This document shows, piece by piece, positions 19,047 to 27,215 of a stretch of DNA of 64,000 nt. This DNA comes from DASUBV01 sp963725175. GTDB lineage: Bacteria > Actinomycetota > Actinomycetes > Streptosporangiales > Streptosporangiaceae. Both the position numbers and the translations under genes were made by a program. Where the stretch lies: contig CAVRXH010000006.1 in the NCBI GenBank assembly GCA_963725175.1, positions 7,130,001 through 7,194,000 of the forward strand. Direction: 5' to 3'. Every line of letters starts with the position of its first letter. Position 1 is the first letter of the stretch. The notes below the pieces were generated by a model. That model had not been told where the DNA came from, searched no databases, and worked only from the letters and a program-made list of their open reading frames with translations.

Positions 19047-19688
19047 GTGTACTCTTCCAATCTCGACTATGGCGATTGGAAATATAGAATGCAGCTCACC
19101 GCCCCCCGTCCTGCCCAGCTCAGCCCGGCCGCGCCCGGCCTCGTGCAGCCGGATCCCGTGCAGCCAGATGCTGTGCAGCCGGATGCTGTGCAGCCCGGTC
19201 GCATGCAGCCCGGTCGCATGCAGCCGGGCCGCGCGCAGCTGAGTCCCGCCAGGCTCGCCAGGCTCGCCGGAGCCATCGCCGCCGATCCAGGCCAGTGGCG
19301 GCAGATCGTCAGGTACACGCCCGGAGAGCGCTGGTACACCAGGCTGGAGCTGACCCAGGACTACGAGATCTGGCTGCTGAGCTGGCTGCCCGGCCAGCGG
19401 ACCGGCTTCCACGACCACGGCGGCGCGTCCGGCGCGCTCGCCGTCGCGGCGGGGGAGCTGCTGGAGCGCACCGCCGCGGTGGGCCGCACGAGTGTCGCCA
19501 GCCGGACGGTGCGGGCGGGCATCGTGCGCTCGTTTGGGCCTGGATACCTGCACGACGTCGCCGGCGCTGGCCAGCCCGCCGTGAGCGTGCACGCGTACTC
19601 ACCGCCGCTGGCGCTCATGCGCCGCTACGAGATGACGCCCGCCGGGCTGGTCGCAACGGGCCAGGAGAGCTCGGACGAGAGCTGGTAA
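19047..19688 (+). CDS. cysteine dioxygenase-like cupin protein
   Basis: A non-haem iron cupin of the cysteine dioxygenase family, which oxidises a thiol to a sulfinate. The metal motif HDHGG (in RTGFHDHGGASGALAVAAGEL) and the second cupin block SFGPGYLHDVAGAGQPAVSVHAYSPPL are clear. The N terminus (about residues 20–65) is a six-unit VQPDA/MQPGR repeat absent from the catalytic fold. The start is uncertain: GTG 19047, or ATG 19089 which removes 14 residues. A small inverted repeat (CCAATC/GATTGG, 19057–19079) lies between the two. The true thiol substrate is not certain. Confidence 0.8.
   Translation: MYSSNLDYGDWKYRMQLTAPRPAQLSPAAPGLVQPDPVQPDAVQPDAVQPGRMQPGRMQPGRAQLSPARLARLAGAIAADPGQWRQIVRYTPGERWYTRLELTQDYEIWLLSWLPGQRTGFHDHGGASGALAVAAGELLERTAAVGRTSVASRTVRAGIVRSFGPGYLHDVAGAGQPAVSVHAYSPPLALMRRYEMTPAGLVATGQESSDESW
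19143..19232 (+). repeat. 15-bp in-frame tandem repeat, six units
   Basis: Six adjacent 15-bp units encoding VQPDP, VQPDA, VQPDA, VQPGR, MQPGR and MQPGR in the cysteine dioxygenase-like gene. The units have diverged in two groups, consistent with repeated slippage. Confidence 0.8.
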
Positions 19689-19815
19689 CTGCGCGCCTGG
19701 CACCCGGCGGGCCGCTGCCCGTTCCGCGCCCCCTTCCGCGCCCCGGCCTGGGCATCGCCGGGCCGGCCGGCGAGAATACCGGCGCGGCAGCTCGCGCAGG
19801 CAGGGGTGATGGCAG

Positions 19816-21027
19816 ATGGCACAGGTGGTCTCGCCCGATGGCGGCCCGGCCCCCTCCGATGATCCCGGTGCCGAGTCGCCCGCGCCCCCGGCAGGCGCCG
19901 CATCTCCGGCGGGCGCCGCATCTCCGCTAGGCGCTGGGTCCCCGGCAGGCGGCACATCTCCGACCGGCAGTGCTTCTCCAGCAGGCACCGGGTCGCCGGC
20001 GGGCACCGGATCCCCGGCCAGCGCCGCGCTAGCCGGCGCCCTGTCCGCCCAGTGCCAGGCCCGCACCCGGCTGTACCGGGAGGGCAAGCTCGTGCTGTCC
20101 GGCTTCCCCGTCGCCGACATCAGCGAGCACCTGGCCGACGACGGCACCGTCGTCTGGCTGGACCTGCACCGCCCCGGCCGGGAGGACCTGGCCGTGCTCA
20201 GCGCCGAGTTCGGGCTGCACCCGCTCGCCATCGAGGACGCCGTGCACGAGCACGAGCGCGCCAAGCTGGACCGCTACGCCAGCCACCTGTTCCTGCTCGC
20301 TTACGCGGTGCGCTTCGACACCGGTGACTGCGAGCTGGCCACCAGCGAGATAGCCGCGTTCATCATGCCGCGCGCGCTGATCACCGTGCGCAAGGACGAC
20401 GGCATCGACCTGGACACCCTGCTCGGCTACTGGGACGCCAGCCCCGACCTGGCCGGCGCGGGCGTCGGGTACCTGCTGCACGGGCTGATCGACCACATCG
20501 TGGACGGGCACTTCAGTGCCGTGCAGGCGCTCGACGGCGCCATCGAGGACCTGGAGGACCGGCTCTTCGGCGACACCGACGACGACGAGTACGTGCAGCG
20601 GCGCAGCTTCGAGCTGCGCAAGAGCCTGGTGCTGCTGCGCCGGGTGGTGCTGCCGATGCGCGAGGCCGTTAACTCGCTGATGCGCCGCGACCTGCACGTC
20701 GTCAGCGAGCAGCTGCATCCGTACTACCAGGACGTCTATGACCACGTGCTGCGCGCGACCGAGTGGACCGAGAGCCTGCGCGACCTGGTGACCACCATCC
20801 TGGAGACCAACCTCACCATCCAGGGCAACCGGATGAACGTCATCACCAAGAAGGTCACCAGCTGGGCCGCGATCATCGCGGTGCCCACCTTCGTGACCGG
20901 CTTCTACGGCATGAACGTGCCCTATCCCGGCTTCGGCCGCCTCTCCGGCGTCGGCATCGCCGCCGGGATCATGGTGGGCGCCGGGGCGATCCTGTACGTG
21001 ATCTTCAAGCGCCGCGACTGGCTATAG
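19816..21027 (+). CDS. corA: CorA-family magnesium/cobalt transporter
   Basis: A membrane channel for Mg2+ or Co2+. The large cytoplasmic domain (about residues 80–330) includes the family segments LDLHRPGREDLAVLSAEFGLHPLAIEDAVHEHERAKLDRYASHLFLLAYAV and LRKSLVLLRRVVLPMREAVNSL. Two C-terminal helices follow, with the selectivity motif YGMN at the end of the first (WAAIIAVPTFVTGFYGMNVPYPGF) and a basic end KRRDWL. The first 70 residues are a Gly/Ala/Ser/Pro-rich repeat (ASPAG, GSPAG) encoded by imperfect 15–18-bp units; this disordered tail is not typical of CorA. The downstream neighbour is a rhodanese gene. Confidence 0.93.
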   Translation: MAQVVSPDGGPAPSDDPGAESPAPPAGAASPAGAASPLGAGSPAGGTSPTGSASPAGTGSPAGTGSPASAALAGALSAQCQARTRLYREGKLVLSGFPVADISEHLADDGTVVWLDLHRPGREDLAVLSAEFGLHPLAIEDAVHEHERAKLDRYASHLFLLAYAVRFDTGDCELATSEIAAFIMPRALITVRKDDGIDLDTLLGYWDASPDLAGAGVGYLLHGLIDHIVDGHFSAVQALDGAIEDLEDRLFGDTDDDEYVQRRSFELRKSLVLLRRVVLPMREAVNSLMRRDLHVVSEQLHPYYQDVYDHVLRATEWTESLRDLVTTILETNLTIQGNRMNVITKKVTSWAAIIAVPTFVTGFYGMNVPYPGFGRLSGVGIAAGIMVGAGAILYVIFKRRDWL

Positions 21028-21204
21028 GCCGCCGTCGCCAGGAGGCCACCGCCGCACGGCCGGTCCCGCTAGGGTGGGGCCTTCGCCGCAGCATGCCGGT
21101 ACGGCGCGCAAATTCAGGGTGCGCGGACTGGGCGCGCGGACCAGGCGCCAGCCGTACGCCTGCGGACCACGCGCTGCTGCCACACGTCAGCCAGGAGGGA
21201 CCCG

Positions 21205-21621
21205 ATGACGACTCAGCCGACCGACTGCCAGGCCCCGCCGCAGACCATCGGCCAGGTGCTGGCGGCCGCCCGGGCGCGGCTGGACCGGGTCACTCCCGAA
21301 CAGGCCAGCCGCGAGGCGGAAGACGGCGCGGTGCTCGTGGACATCCGCCCGCAGGCCCAGCGGGCCGCCGAGGGGGAGATCCCCGGCGCGGTGATCATCG
21401 AGCGCAACGTGCTGGAATGGCGGCTGGACCCGTCCTCGGGCGCTCAGCTCCCGATGGCCAGCCACGACCTGCGGGTCATCGTGGTCTGCTCGGAGGGCTA
21501 CACCTCCAGCCTGGCCGCCGCTTCGCTGCTGGACCTGGGCATCAGCCGGGCCACCGACCTGGCAGGCGGCTTCCGCGCCTGGGCGGCCGCCGGCCTCCGC
21601 GTCAGCGCCTCCGCCAGCTAG
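21205..21621 (+). CDS. rhodanese-like domain protein
   Basis: A single-domain sulfurtransferase-like protein of 138 residues. It carries the N-terminal rhodanese block GAVLVDIRPQAQRAAEGEIPGAVII and an active-site loop CSEGYTS that starts with cysteine (VIVVCSEGYTSSLAAASLLDLG), so it could carry a persulfide. It ends with GGFRAWAAAGL. The ATG follows AGGAGG by several bases. Sulfur donor and acceptor are unknown; the cysteine dioxygenase-like gene 1.5 kb upstream also concerns thiols, which may be a coincidence. Confidence 0.88.
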   Translation: MTTQPTDCQAPPQTIGQVLAAARARLDRVTPEQASREAEDGAVLVDIRPQAQRAAEGEIPGAVIIERNVLEWRLDPSSGAQLPMASHDLRVIVVCSEGYTSSLAAASLLDLGISRATDLAGGFRAWAAAGLRVSASAS

Positions 21622-21746
21622 CCCAGCCCCGCCGCCCGGCCCGCCCTCGCCGGCCCGGGGAGACCTTGCCGTGTCCGTCTGGCTGCCCTGCGTTCTGCAG
21701 GACGTGAGACAGGGTCGAGCGCCGTCTGGCAGTCCCCAGTGACACG

Positions 21747-21816
21747 CGCCAGCAGCAGTGAACCCGCTTCTGCCGACGCCGTAACGACAGTGGAAGCGGG
21801 TTCACTGTCGCTGGCG
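21747..21816. repeat. palindromic intergenic repeat element, copy 1
   Basis: Two 24-base arms (21747–21770 and 21793–21816) pair at 22 of 24 positions around a 22-base loop containing GTAACGACAGTG. The core arm is CAGTGAACCCGCTTC. A second copy lies in inverted orientation at 26387–26455. It sits between convergent genes (rhodanese and radical SAM). Confidence 0.8.
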
Positions 21817-21830
21817 AGCCCGGCAGGCGC

Positions 21831-21844
21831 TGATAACAGCAAGA
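21831..21844 (+). repeat. dispersed 14-mer TGATAACAGCAAGA, copy 1
   Basis: An AT-rich 14-base word repeated exactly at 26356, 30802 and 59906, each time in intergenic DNA. Here it is 14 bases after the palindromic element. The remainder of the 318-base gap (21622–21939) contains only CCAGGCCG-like low-complexity sequence. Confidence 0.75.
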
Positions 21845-21939
21845 TGCCCGGCCTGCCAGGCCGCCAGGCCGCCAGGCCGGCCAGGCCGCCGGCCCAGGCC
21901 GGGCCGGGCCGACGGGGACCCGGTCGGCTGGGGACGGGC

Positions 21940-22959
21940 CTAGAGGAGGGCTAGCTGGGTCTGGGCTGGGGGTTGCGGGGCGGGAGGCCGGGGGCGGGGG
22001 GTGAGGCGGCGGGCTCGGGCCGGGCTGGCCGCGCCGAGGCGGTAGCGCTGGGCCAGCTCGGTCACCTGAGCGGCGATGCGCTGCTGGTAGGCGCGCGGCG
22101 CGTAGGCCCGGTCCCCGTACAGCTCGCGGTAGGCGGGAGCCAGTTCCGGGTGATGCTCGCCCAGCCACGCCTGGAACCACTCGCGGGCGCCAGGCCGCAG
22201 GTGCAGCACGATCGGGGTCACGCTGGCGGCGCCGGCTGCCGCGATGTCCCGCACGGCGGACTCGAGCTGGGCGGGGGAGTCGGACAGGAACGGCAGCACC
22301 GGGCCCATCAGCACGCCGCAGCGCAGGCCACGGGCGGTGATGGCCGCGCAGGTCTCCAGCCGGCGGCTGGGCGCGGGCGTGCCGGGCTCGACCAGCCGGG
22401 AAAGCGCTTTATCGATAAACCCGACGGACACGTTCAGCCCGACGTCGGTCACCTCCGCCGCCCCGGCGATCTGGTCCAGGTCGCGCAGGATCATGGTGCC
22501 CTTGGTGAGGATGGAGAACGGGTTCCGCGCGGCGGCGAGGGCGCCGATGATGCCGGGCATCAGCTGGTACCGGCCCTCGGCTCGCTGATAGCAGTCGACG
22601 TTGGTGCCCATGGCGACGTGCTCGCCGCGCCAGGAGGCCCGGCTCAGCTCCCGGCGCGCCAGCTCGGCGGCGTTGACCTTGACCACGATCTTGGAGTCGA
22701 AGTCGTGCCCGGAGTCCAGGTCGAGGTAGGTGTGCGTGCGGCGGGCGAAGCAGTAGACGCAGCCATGCCCGCAGCCGCGGTAGGGGTTGATGGTCCACTG
22801 GAACGGCATCCGGGACTCGCCGGGGACCTTGTTGATGATCGACCTGGCGTGCACCTCGTAGAAGGTCATGCCCCGGAACCCCGGCGTGTCGAAGGTGCGC
22901 CCGGCGGCCTCCCGCCCGAACAGGGCGGGCGGCTCATCGGCGAGCGACTGCCAGCGCAT
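21940..22959 (-). CDS. Rv2578c-type radical SAM protein
   Basis: A 339-residue radical SAM protein of the actinobacterial Rv2578c/SplB-like family. The [4Fe-4S]/SAM motif is C-x3-C-x2-C in YRGCGHGCVYCFARRTHTYLDLD near residue 63, followed by VDCYQRAEGRYQLMPGIIGAL and SILTKGTMILRDLDQI. It ends in a Pro/Arg-rich tail. The reaction is unknown; relatives are often found near DNA-repair genes, but here the neighbours are a rhodanese and an epoxide hydrolase remnant. Confidence 0.88.
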   Translation of the reverse strand: MRWQSLADEPPALFGREAAGRTFDTPGFRGMTFYEVHARSIINKVPGESRMPFQWTINPYRGCGHGCVYCFARRTHTYLDLDSGHDFDSKIVVKVNAAELARRELSRASWRGEHVAMGTNVDCYQRAEGRYQLMPGIIGALAAARNPFSILTKGTMILRDLDQIAGAAEVTDVGLNVSVGFIDKALSRLVEPGTPAPSRRLETCAAITARGLRCGVLMGPVLPFLSDSPAQLESAVRDIAAAGAASVTPIVLHLRPGAREWFQAWLGEHHPELAPAYRELYGDRAYAPRAYQQRIAAQVTELAQRYRLGAASPARARRLTPRPRPPAPQPPAQTQLALL

Positions 22960-23011
22960 GACTGGCAGTTTAGAACGTGCGTTCGATTAAAATCAAGCAG
23001 CGGTGATGCCG

Positions 23012-24032
23012 GCCACGTTACGGGTGGCACGGCCGGGACACGCTGGAGGCTGAGCGAGCTGCCGCACTTCATGACCGAGATCGACGGTCTGGACATCCAC
23101 TTCATCCATGTCCGGTCGAAGCACGAGGACGCGCTGCCGGTCATCATCACGCACGGCTGGCCAGGCTCGGTCATCGAGCTGCTCAAGGTCATCGAGCCGC
23201 TCACCGACCCCGCGGCGCATGGCGGCAGCGCGTCGGACGCGTTCCACGTGGTGCTCCCGTCGCTGCCCGGCTACGGCTTCTCCGGCAAGCCGGCCGCCAC
23301 CGGCTGGGACACCGGCCGGATCGCCCGCGCCTGGACCGTGCTGATGAAGCGCCTCGGCTACTCGCGGTTCGTCGCCCAGGGCGGCGACTGGGGTGCCCTC
23401 GTCACCGACGTGATGGCGCGGCAGGCCCCGCCCGAGCTGATCGGCATGCACTCCAACATGCCGCGTGCCGTCCCGCGGGAGATCGCCGGCGGCCCGCCGC
23501 CGGCGCCCCGCCGCCCGCGGGCCTGTCGGCTGAGGAGCGGCGCGCCTATGACCAGCTGGCCAGCTTCTACGGCAGCGGCACCGGCTACGCCCAGGAGATG
23601 GGCACCCAGCCGCAGACGCTCTACGGGATAGCGGACTCGCCCGTCGGGCTGGCGGCCTGGATGATCAACCACGACCCGGGCAGCTACGCGAAGATGACCG
23701 GCGCGTTCAGCGGCCAGCAGGCCGGCGACCTGTCGCGAGACGACGTGCTCGACGACATCACGCTGTACTGGCTGACGAACACGGGGGTGTCGTCGGGCCG
23801 CCTCTACTGGGAGAACAAGCTCGGCTTCTTCGATGCCAGCGACGTCGCCATCCCGGCCGCCCTGAGCGTCTTCCCCGACGAGCTCTACCAGGCCCCGCGC
23901 AGCTGGGCAGAGCAGAGCTACCAGAACCTGATCTATTACAGCGAGCTCGACCGGGGCGGCCACTTCGCGGCCTGGGAGCAGCCGCGGCTCTTCGCGCAGG
24001 AGATCCGGGCCGGATTCCGGCCGCTCAGGTAG
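23012..24032 (+). pseudogene. epoxide hydrolase (alpha/beta fold), N-terminally truncated and frameshifted
   Basis: Resembles bacterial epoxide hydrolases with an N-terminal EHN segment. The hydrolase core is recognisable: LPHFMTEIDGLDIHFIHVRS, ITHGWPGSVIELL (oxyanion HGWPGS), the nucleophile region AQGGDWGALVTDVMA, and the histidine region DRGGHFAAWEQPRLFAQEI. Most of the N-terminal domain, normally about 60–80 residues before LPHFMTEIDG, is absent because the divergent radical SAM gene begins only about 50 bases upstream. The frame also breaks at about 23500, continuing as GLSAEERRAYDQLASFYGSG. The best remaining start is ATG 23071. Loss of the N-terminal lid suggests a decayed gene. Confidence 0.75.
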
Positions 24033-24222
24033 GCCGGCTCCGCCGCGCAATGCCGGACCCGCCGCGCGCCGCGGTCACGGCGGGTAAAGATCATGGGGAC
24101 ACAGCGCAGACTCGCTCTTGCCCGGCAGCAAAGCATGGGTAAAGAATCGGAGGTGAGTAACGACAGCCGTCCCCAGCGCAGCGGGCACGGGCGGGCGGCT
24201 GCAGGTAGCCGGAGGTGTCGCG

Positions 24223-24558
24223 ATGGCTCTGTCGATGGAAGAGCAGCGCATCCTGGAGGAGATGGAGCGCAAGCTCGCCGACGAGGACCCCCGGCTGGCC
24301 TCCCGGATGATGAGCTTCGGCCAGCCGAAGCTGCCCGCGCTGATCAGTGCCGGGCGTGCGCGCGCCGCCGTCGTGCTGGTCTCCCTGGCACTCGCGGCCG
24401 CCGTGACCCTGATGATCTACGCGATGCGCCCGTTCCCCGTCGGGCAGAGCCGGCAGGCGCCGGCGCAGCGCACCACCGTCGCGCCCGCGCGGGCCGGCGC
24501 GGCACCGTCGGGAACGGCCTCGGCCACCTCTAGCATGCCGCTGACCCCGCACCCCTAG
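24223..24558 (+). CDS. DUF3040 membrane protein
   Basis: A 111-residue protein with the DUF3040 start MALSMEEQRILEEMERKLADEDPRLA, one or two hydrophobic stretches (about 46–67) and an Ala/Pro/Thr-rich tail. This small membrane protein family is widespread in actinobacteria and has no known role. The ATG is preceded by GGAGGTG. It is flanked by about 190 bases without a gene. Confidence 0.85.
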   Translation: MALSMEEQRILEEMERKLADEDPRLASRMMSFGQPKLPALISAGRARAAVVLVSLALAAAVTLMIYAMRPFPVGQSRQAPAQRTTVAPARAGAAPSGTASATSSMPLTPHP

Positions 24559-24588
24559 CCCCGCGTTCCTGAGCGCCGGGATCGCGCG

Positions 24589-25092
24589 TCAGGACTCGCG
24601 CCAGATCTGGAGCAGGTACTGCTCCATTCCCTCCAGCCGCTTGCGCGCCTGCTGGAACTCATCGCCCAGCGGGTCGGAGTGCAGCTGGAACAGCTCGGCG
24701 TAGCGCTGCACGGCCGCCGCCCGGTTCCTTGTGTAGACCCGCGCGCCGTAGTCGCCGACCCCGCCAGACAGCCGCACGCTCTCCACGGCGCGGCCGCCTG
24801 AGCCCATGTCGACGCTGAGCTTGCCGCGCAGGTACAGCACGCACTTGGCCTCGTCCTCGTACCCGTCGCTGAACGGCGGCGGGGCGTCGTCCCACTCCTC
24901 GATGGTGAGCTGGACGCCGAGGTGCTCCTGCGCGCACGCGACGATGACCTGCTCGCGGCCGGCGCTGATCAGGGAGCCGTCGGGCAGCGACGGACCGCCG
25001 GGCGCCGCCGGATCGATCGCCGGGTCATGAACCCGGAAGCACATGCGCTCCGGGAAGACCGGGATCTCCAGCCGAAGCAGCCTGCGACTCAC
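24589..25092 (-). CDS. conserved hypothetical protein
   Basis: A 167-residue soluble protein I do not assign to a named family. It begins MSRRLLRLEIPVFPERMCFRVHDPAIDP and is rich in acidic residues. A central segment (SDGYEDEAKCVLYLRGKLSVDMGSG) looks beta-rich, and a C-terminal amphipathic region (LGDEFQQARKRLEGMEQYLLQIW) looks helical. GC pattern and start (ATG with GGGGG upstream) support real coding. No link to its neighbours is visible. Confidence 0.6.
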   Translation of the reverse strand: MSRRLLRLEIPVFPERMCFRVHDPAIDPAAPGGPSLPDGSLISAGREQVIVACAQEHLGVQLTIEEWDDAPPPFSDGYEDEAKCVLYLRGKLSVDMGSGGRAVESVRLSGGVGDYGARVYTRNRAAAVQRYAELFQLHSDPLGDEFQQARKRLEGMEQYLLQIWRES

Positions 25093-25250
25093 CTAGCCCC
25101 CTTGGAGAGACGTTTCCCTGGCATACAGGATGCTCTGTGCGCGCGTCTTTTGGATGCGCAATCGACCATAAAGACGAGGTATGACGTTAGGTCGCCAGCC
25201 CGTCACGGCCGCGCAGGCGCCGCCGTGCCCCGCCGGGCTATCCTCCGGTC

Positions 25251-26252
25251 ATGTACGTACCCGGACAGACTGTACCTGGCGTCGAGCACCGCACCGTGGC
25301 CGCCTCGGGCCTTCAGATGCACATCGCGGAGGCCGGAACCGGGCCGCTGGTGATCTTGCTGCACGGCTTCCCCGAGAGCTGGTACTCCTGGCGGCACCAG
25401 CTCACCGCGCTGGCCGCCGCCGGCTATCACGTCGTGGCGCCTGACCAGCGCGGGTACTGCCTGACCGGCGGGCCGGCCGATCCCGCGCAGTACACGATCC
25501 TGCACCTGGCCGGCGACGTGCTGGCGCTGATGGACGCGCTCGGCGAGGAGCGGGCGGTGATCGCCGGGCATGACTGGGGCGCGCCGGTGGCCTGGCACAC
25601 GGCCCTGTTCCGGCCCGGCCGGGTCCGCGGGGTCATCGGGCTGAGCGTTCCCTACCACCCGCGCGGCAGCGCCCCGCCAGTGCCGACGCTGCGCGCTGTC
25701 CTCGGGGACGGCTTCTACATGGTCTACTTCCAGGAGCCAGGCCTTGCCGACACGGAACTCGCTGACGACTTGCCGGCCACCTTCCGGAGGGTACTGTCGG
25801 CCGCCTCGGGGACCGGCGCCGCCGCGGGCGCGGCGGGGGAGCGGCGGCCGGGCCGCCCGTGGTGCCGCCTGGCGGCGGCTTCCTGGACATCTGCCCCGAG
25901 CCCGCCGAGCTGCCCGGCTGGCTGACGATCGCGGACATCGAGACCATGGCGGCGCAGTACGCCGGCACCGGGTTCACCGGGCCGCTGAACTGGTACCGCA
26001 ACCTGGACCGCAACTGGGAGCTGACCGCCGCCTGGCAGCACGCGCCCGTCGACGTGCCCGCCCTGTTCGTGGCCGGCGAGCAGGACCCGGTGCTGAGCTT
26101 CCTCGGCGGCACCCCGGAGGTGCTGGCCGGGCCGCTGCCCCAGCTCGCCGGGACGCATTTCCTGCCGGGCTGCGGGCACTGGGTGCAGCAGGAGGCACCC
26201 GGGCGAGGTCAGCGCGGCCATGCTCGACTTCATCCGCGCCCTGCCCGCCTAG
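25251..26252 (+). CDS. alpha/beta hydrolase, epoxide hydrolase-like, two frameshifts
   Basis: The N-terminal frame has the full hydrolase signature: VILLHGFPESWYSWRHQ (oxyanion HGFPE), DQRGYCLTGGP, the nucleophile elbow IAGHDWGAPVAWH with aspartate as nucleophile (epoxide hydrolase or dehalogenase type), and VIGLSVPYHPRG. At about 25840 the frame shifts to FLDICPEPAELPGWLTIADIETMAAQYAGTGFTGPLNWYRNLDRNWELT...VPALFVAGEQDPV...GCGHWVQQEAP. At about 26200 it shifts again (an extra G in CCC-GGC) to GEVSAAMLDFIRALPA and the TAG at 26250–26252. The corrected protein is full length and keeps the Asp-Asp-His triad, so sequencing error is likely. Confidence 0.8.
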
Positions 26253-26270
26253 CGCCGCACTCAGCCGCGC

Positions 26271-26350
26271 CCCGCCGCGCCCCGCCGCGCCCCGCCGCGC
26301 CCCGCCGCGTCCCGTCCCGTCCCGTCCCGTCCCGTCCCGTCCCGTCCCGC
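26271..26350. repeat. compound tandem repeat (10-bp then 5-bp units)
   Basis: Four copies of CCCGCCGCGC (26271–26310, the last ending in T) are followed by eight copies of CCCGT (26311–26350, the last CCCGC). The array lies 18 bases past the hydrolase stop and next to the second palindromic element. It encodes nothing recognisable. Confidence 0.85.
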
Positions 26351-26355
26351 GCGGA

Positions 26356-26369
26356 TGATAACAGCAAGA
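26356..26369 (+). repeat. dispersed 14-mer TGATAACAGCAAGA, copy 2
   Basis: Exact copy of the 14-base word seen at 21831, 30802 and 59906. Here it lies on the opposite side of the palindromic element compared with copy 1, when both are aligned to the element. Confidence 0.75.
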
Positions 26370-26386
26370 AGCGACGCCGGGCCGCG

Positions 26387-26455
26387 CGCTGTAACGACAG
26401 TGAGCCCGCTTTCACTGTCGTTACAGCGGCAGTAGAAGCGGGCTCACTGTCGCTG
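26387..26455. repeat. palindromic intergenic repeat element, copy 2
   Basis: Three interleaved copies of the CGACAGTGA word form two alternative perfect 17-bp hairpins: 26387–26403 with 26412–26428, and 26395–26411 with 26436–26452. Reverse-complemented, the sequence aligns with copy 1 at 21747–21816, including the loop sequence GTAACGACAGTG. It supplies the last ten codons and the stop of the ParA-like gene. Confidence 0.8.
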
Positions 26456-27212
26456 GGCGGGCCGAGCCAGGCGCGCTGGCGCGGGCCTCTGACCACAGGT
26501 CGGCGTAGCCGCGGGCCGCCCCGCTGCGCGGGGCGAACGCGGCGACCGGGGCGCGCTCGACCGACATCCGCTCGACCACCGACAGCGCCGGGATGACCGC
26601 GCGGGCGAACTCCGGGCGCTGTGCCGGGAGCTGCTCGGCGATCTCGCGGTGCAGCCGCTTGCGCCGGTCGAGCATGGAGAAGAACGGCAGGATCTCGGGC
26701 CGGCGGCGCCGGTCGATGCCGCGGGTGAACTCGGTGAGCTGGTCCAGCGTGCGCACCGACAGGGTGGTCGGGATCAGCGGGACCAGCAGCAGGCCGGCGG
26801 CGTGCAGCACGCTCTCGGACAGCAGCGAGATGCCCGGCGGGCAGTCCAGCACGATCACGTCGTAGTCGGCGCGCAGCGGGGCCAGCAGGCTGGCCAGCCG
26901 CTGGGCCGGCTTCTTCGCGGTGTCCAGGATCAGGTCCAGGTTGCGGTAGGTGAAGTCGGCGGGCAGCAGGTCCAGGCCGTCGAAGTCGGTGCCCTTGATC
27001 GCGCCGGGCACCGGGCGGGTGCCCTTGATCAGGCCCTTGCCGCCGCCCTTGACCTTCGGCTGGATGCGGAACAGGTAGCTCGCGGCGGCCTGCGGGTCCA
27101 GGTCCCACAGCAGCACCCGGTACCCGTCGCGGGCGGCCAGGTAGCCGAGGTTCACGGCGGTGGCGGTCTTCCCGACACCGCCCTTGATGTTGTACGCGGC
27201 GAGGATCTTCAC
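26421..27212 (-). CDS. ParA/MinD-family ATPase
   Basis: A 263-residue deviant-Walker ATPase. Seen: the N-terminal KGGVGKTATAVNLGYLAARDG (signature lysine at the start of Walker A), LLWDLDPQAAASYLF, the switch YDVIVLDCPPGISLLSESVL, and LLVPLIPTTLSVRTLDQL. The GTG start follows the CYTH-CHAD stop by three bases, so the two form an operon. The last ten residues (ATVSPLLLPL) and the stop are encoded by the palindromic repeat, so the natural C terminus appears to have been replaced. A chromosomal partition role is unlikely since no parB is adjacent; a role with the polyphosphate-binding partner is inferred. Confidence 0.85.
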   Translation of the reverse strand: MKILAAYNIKGGVGKTATAVNLGYLAARDGYRVLLWDLDPQAAASYLFRIQPKVKGGGKGLIKGTRPVPGAIKGTDFDGLDLLPADFTYRNLDLILDTAKKPAQRLASLLAPLRADYDVIVLDCPPGISLLSESVLHAAGLLLVPLIPTTLSVRTLDQLTEFTRGIDRRRRPEILPFFSMLDRRKRLHREIAEQLPAQRPEFARAVIPALSVVERMSVERAPVAAFAPRSGAARGYADLWSEARASAPGSARPATVSPLLLPL

Positions 27213-27215
27213 GGC

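Noticed and set aside
21973..23631. 552-residue open frame running into the epoxide hydrolase
   Set aside because: Its first two thirds are antisense to the radical SAM gene; only the last third has hydrolase homology.
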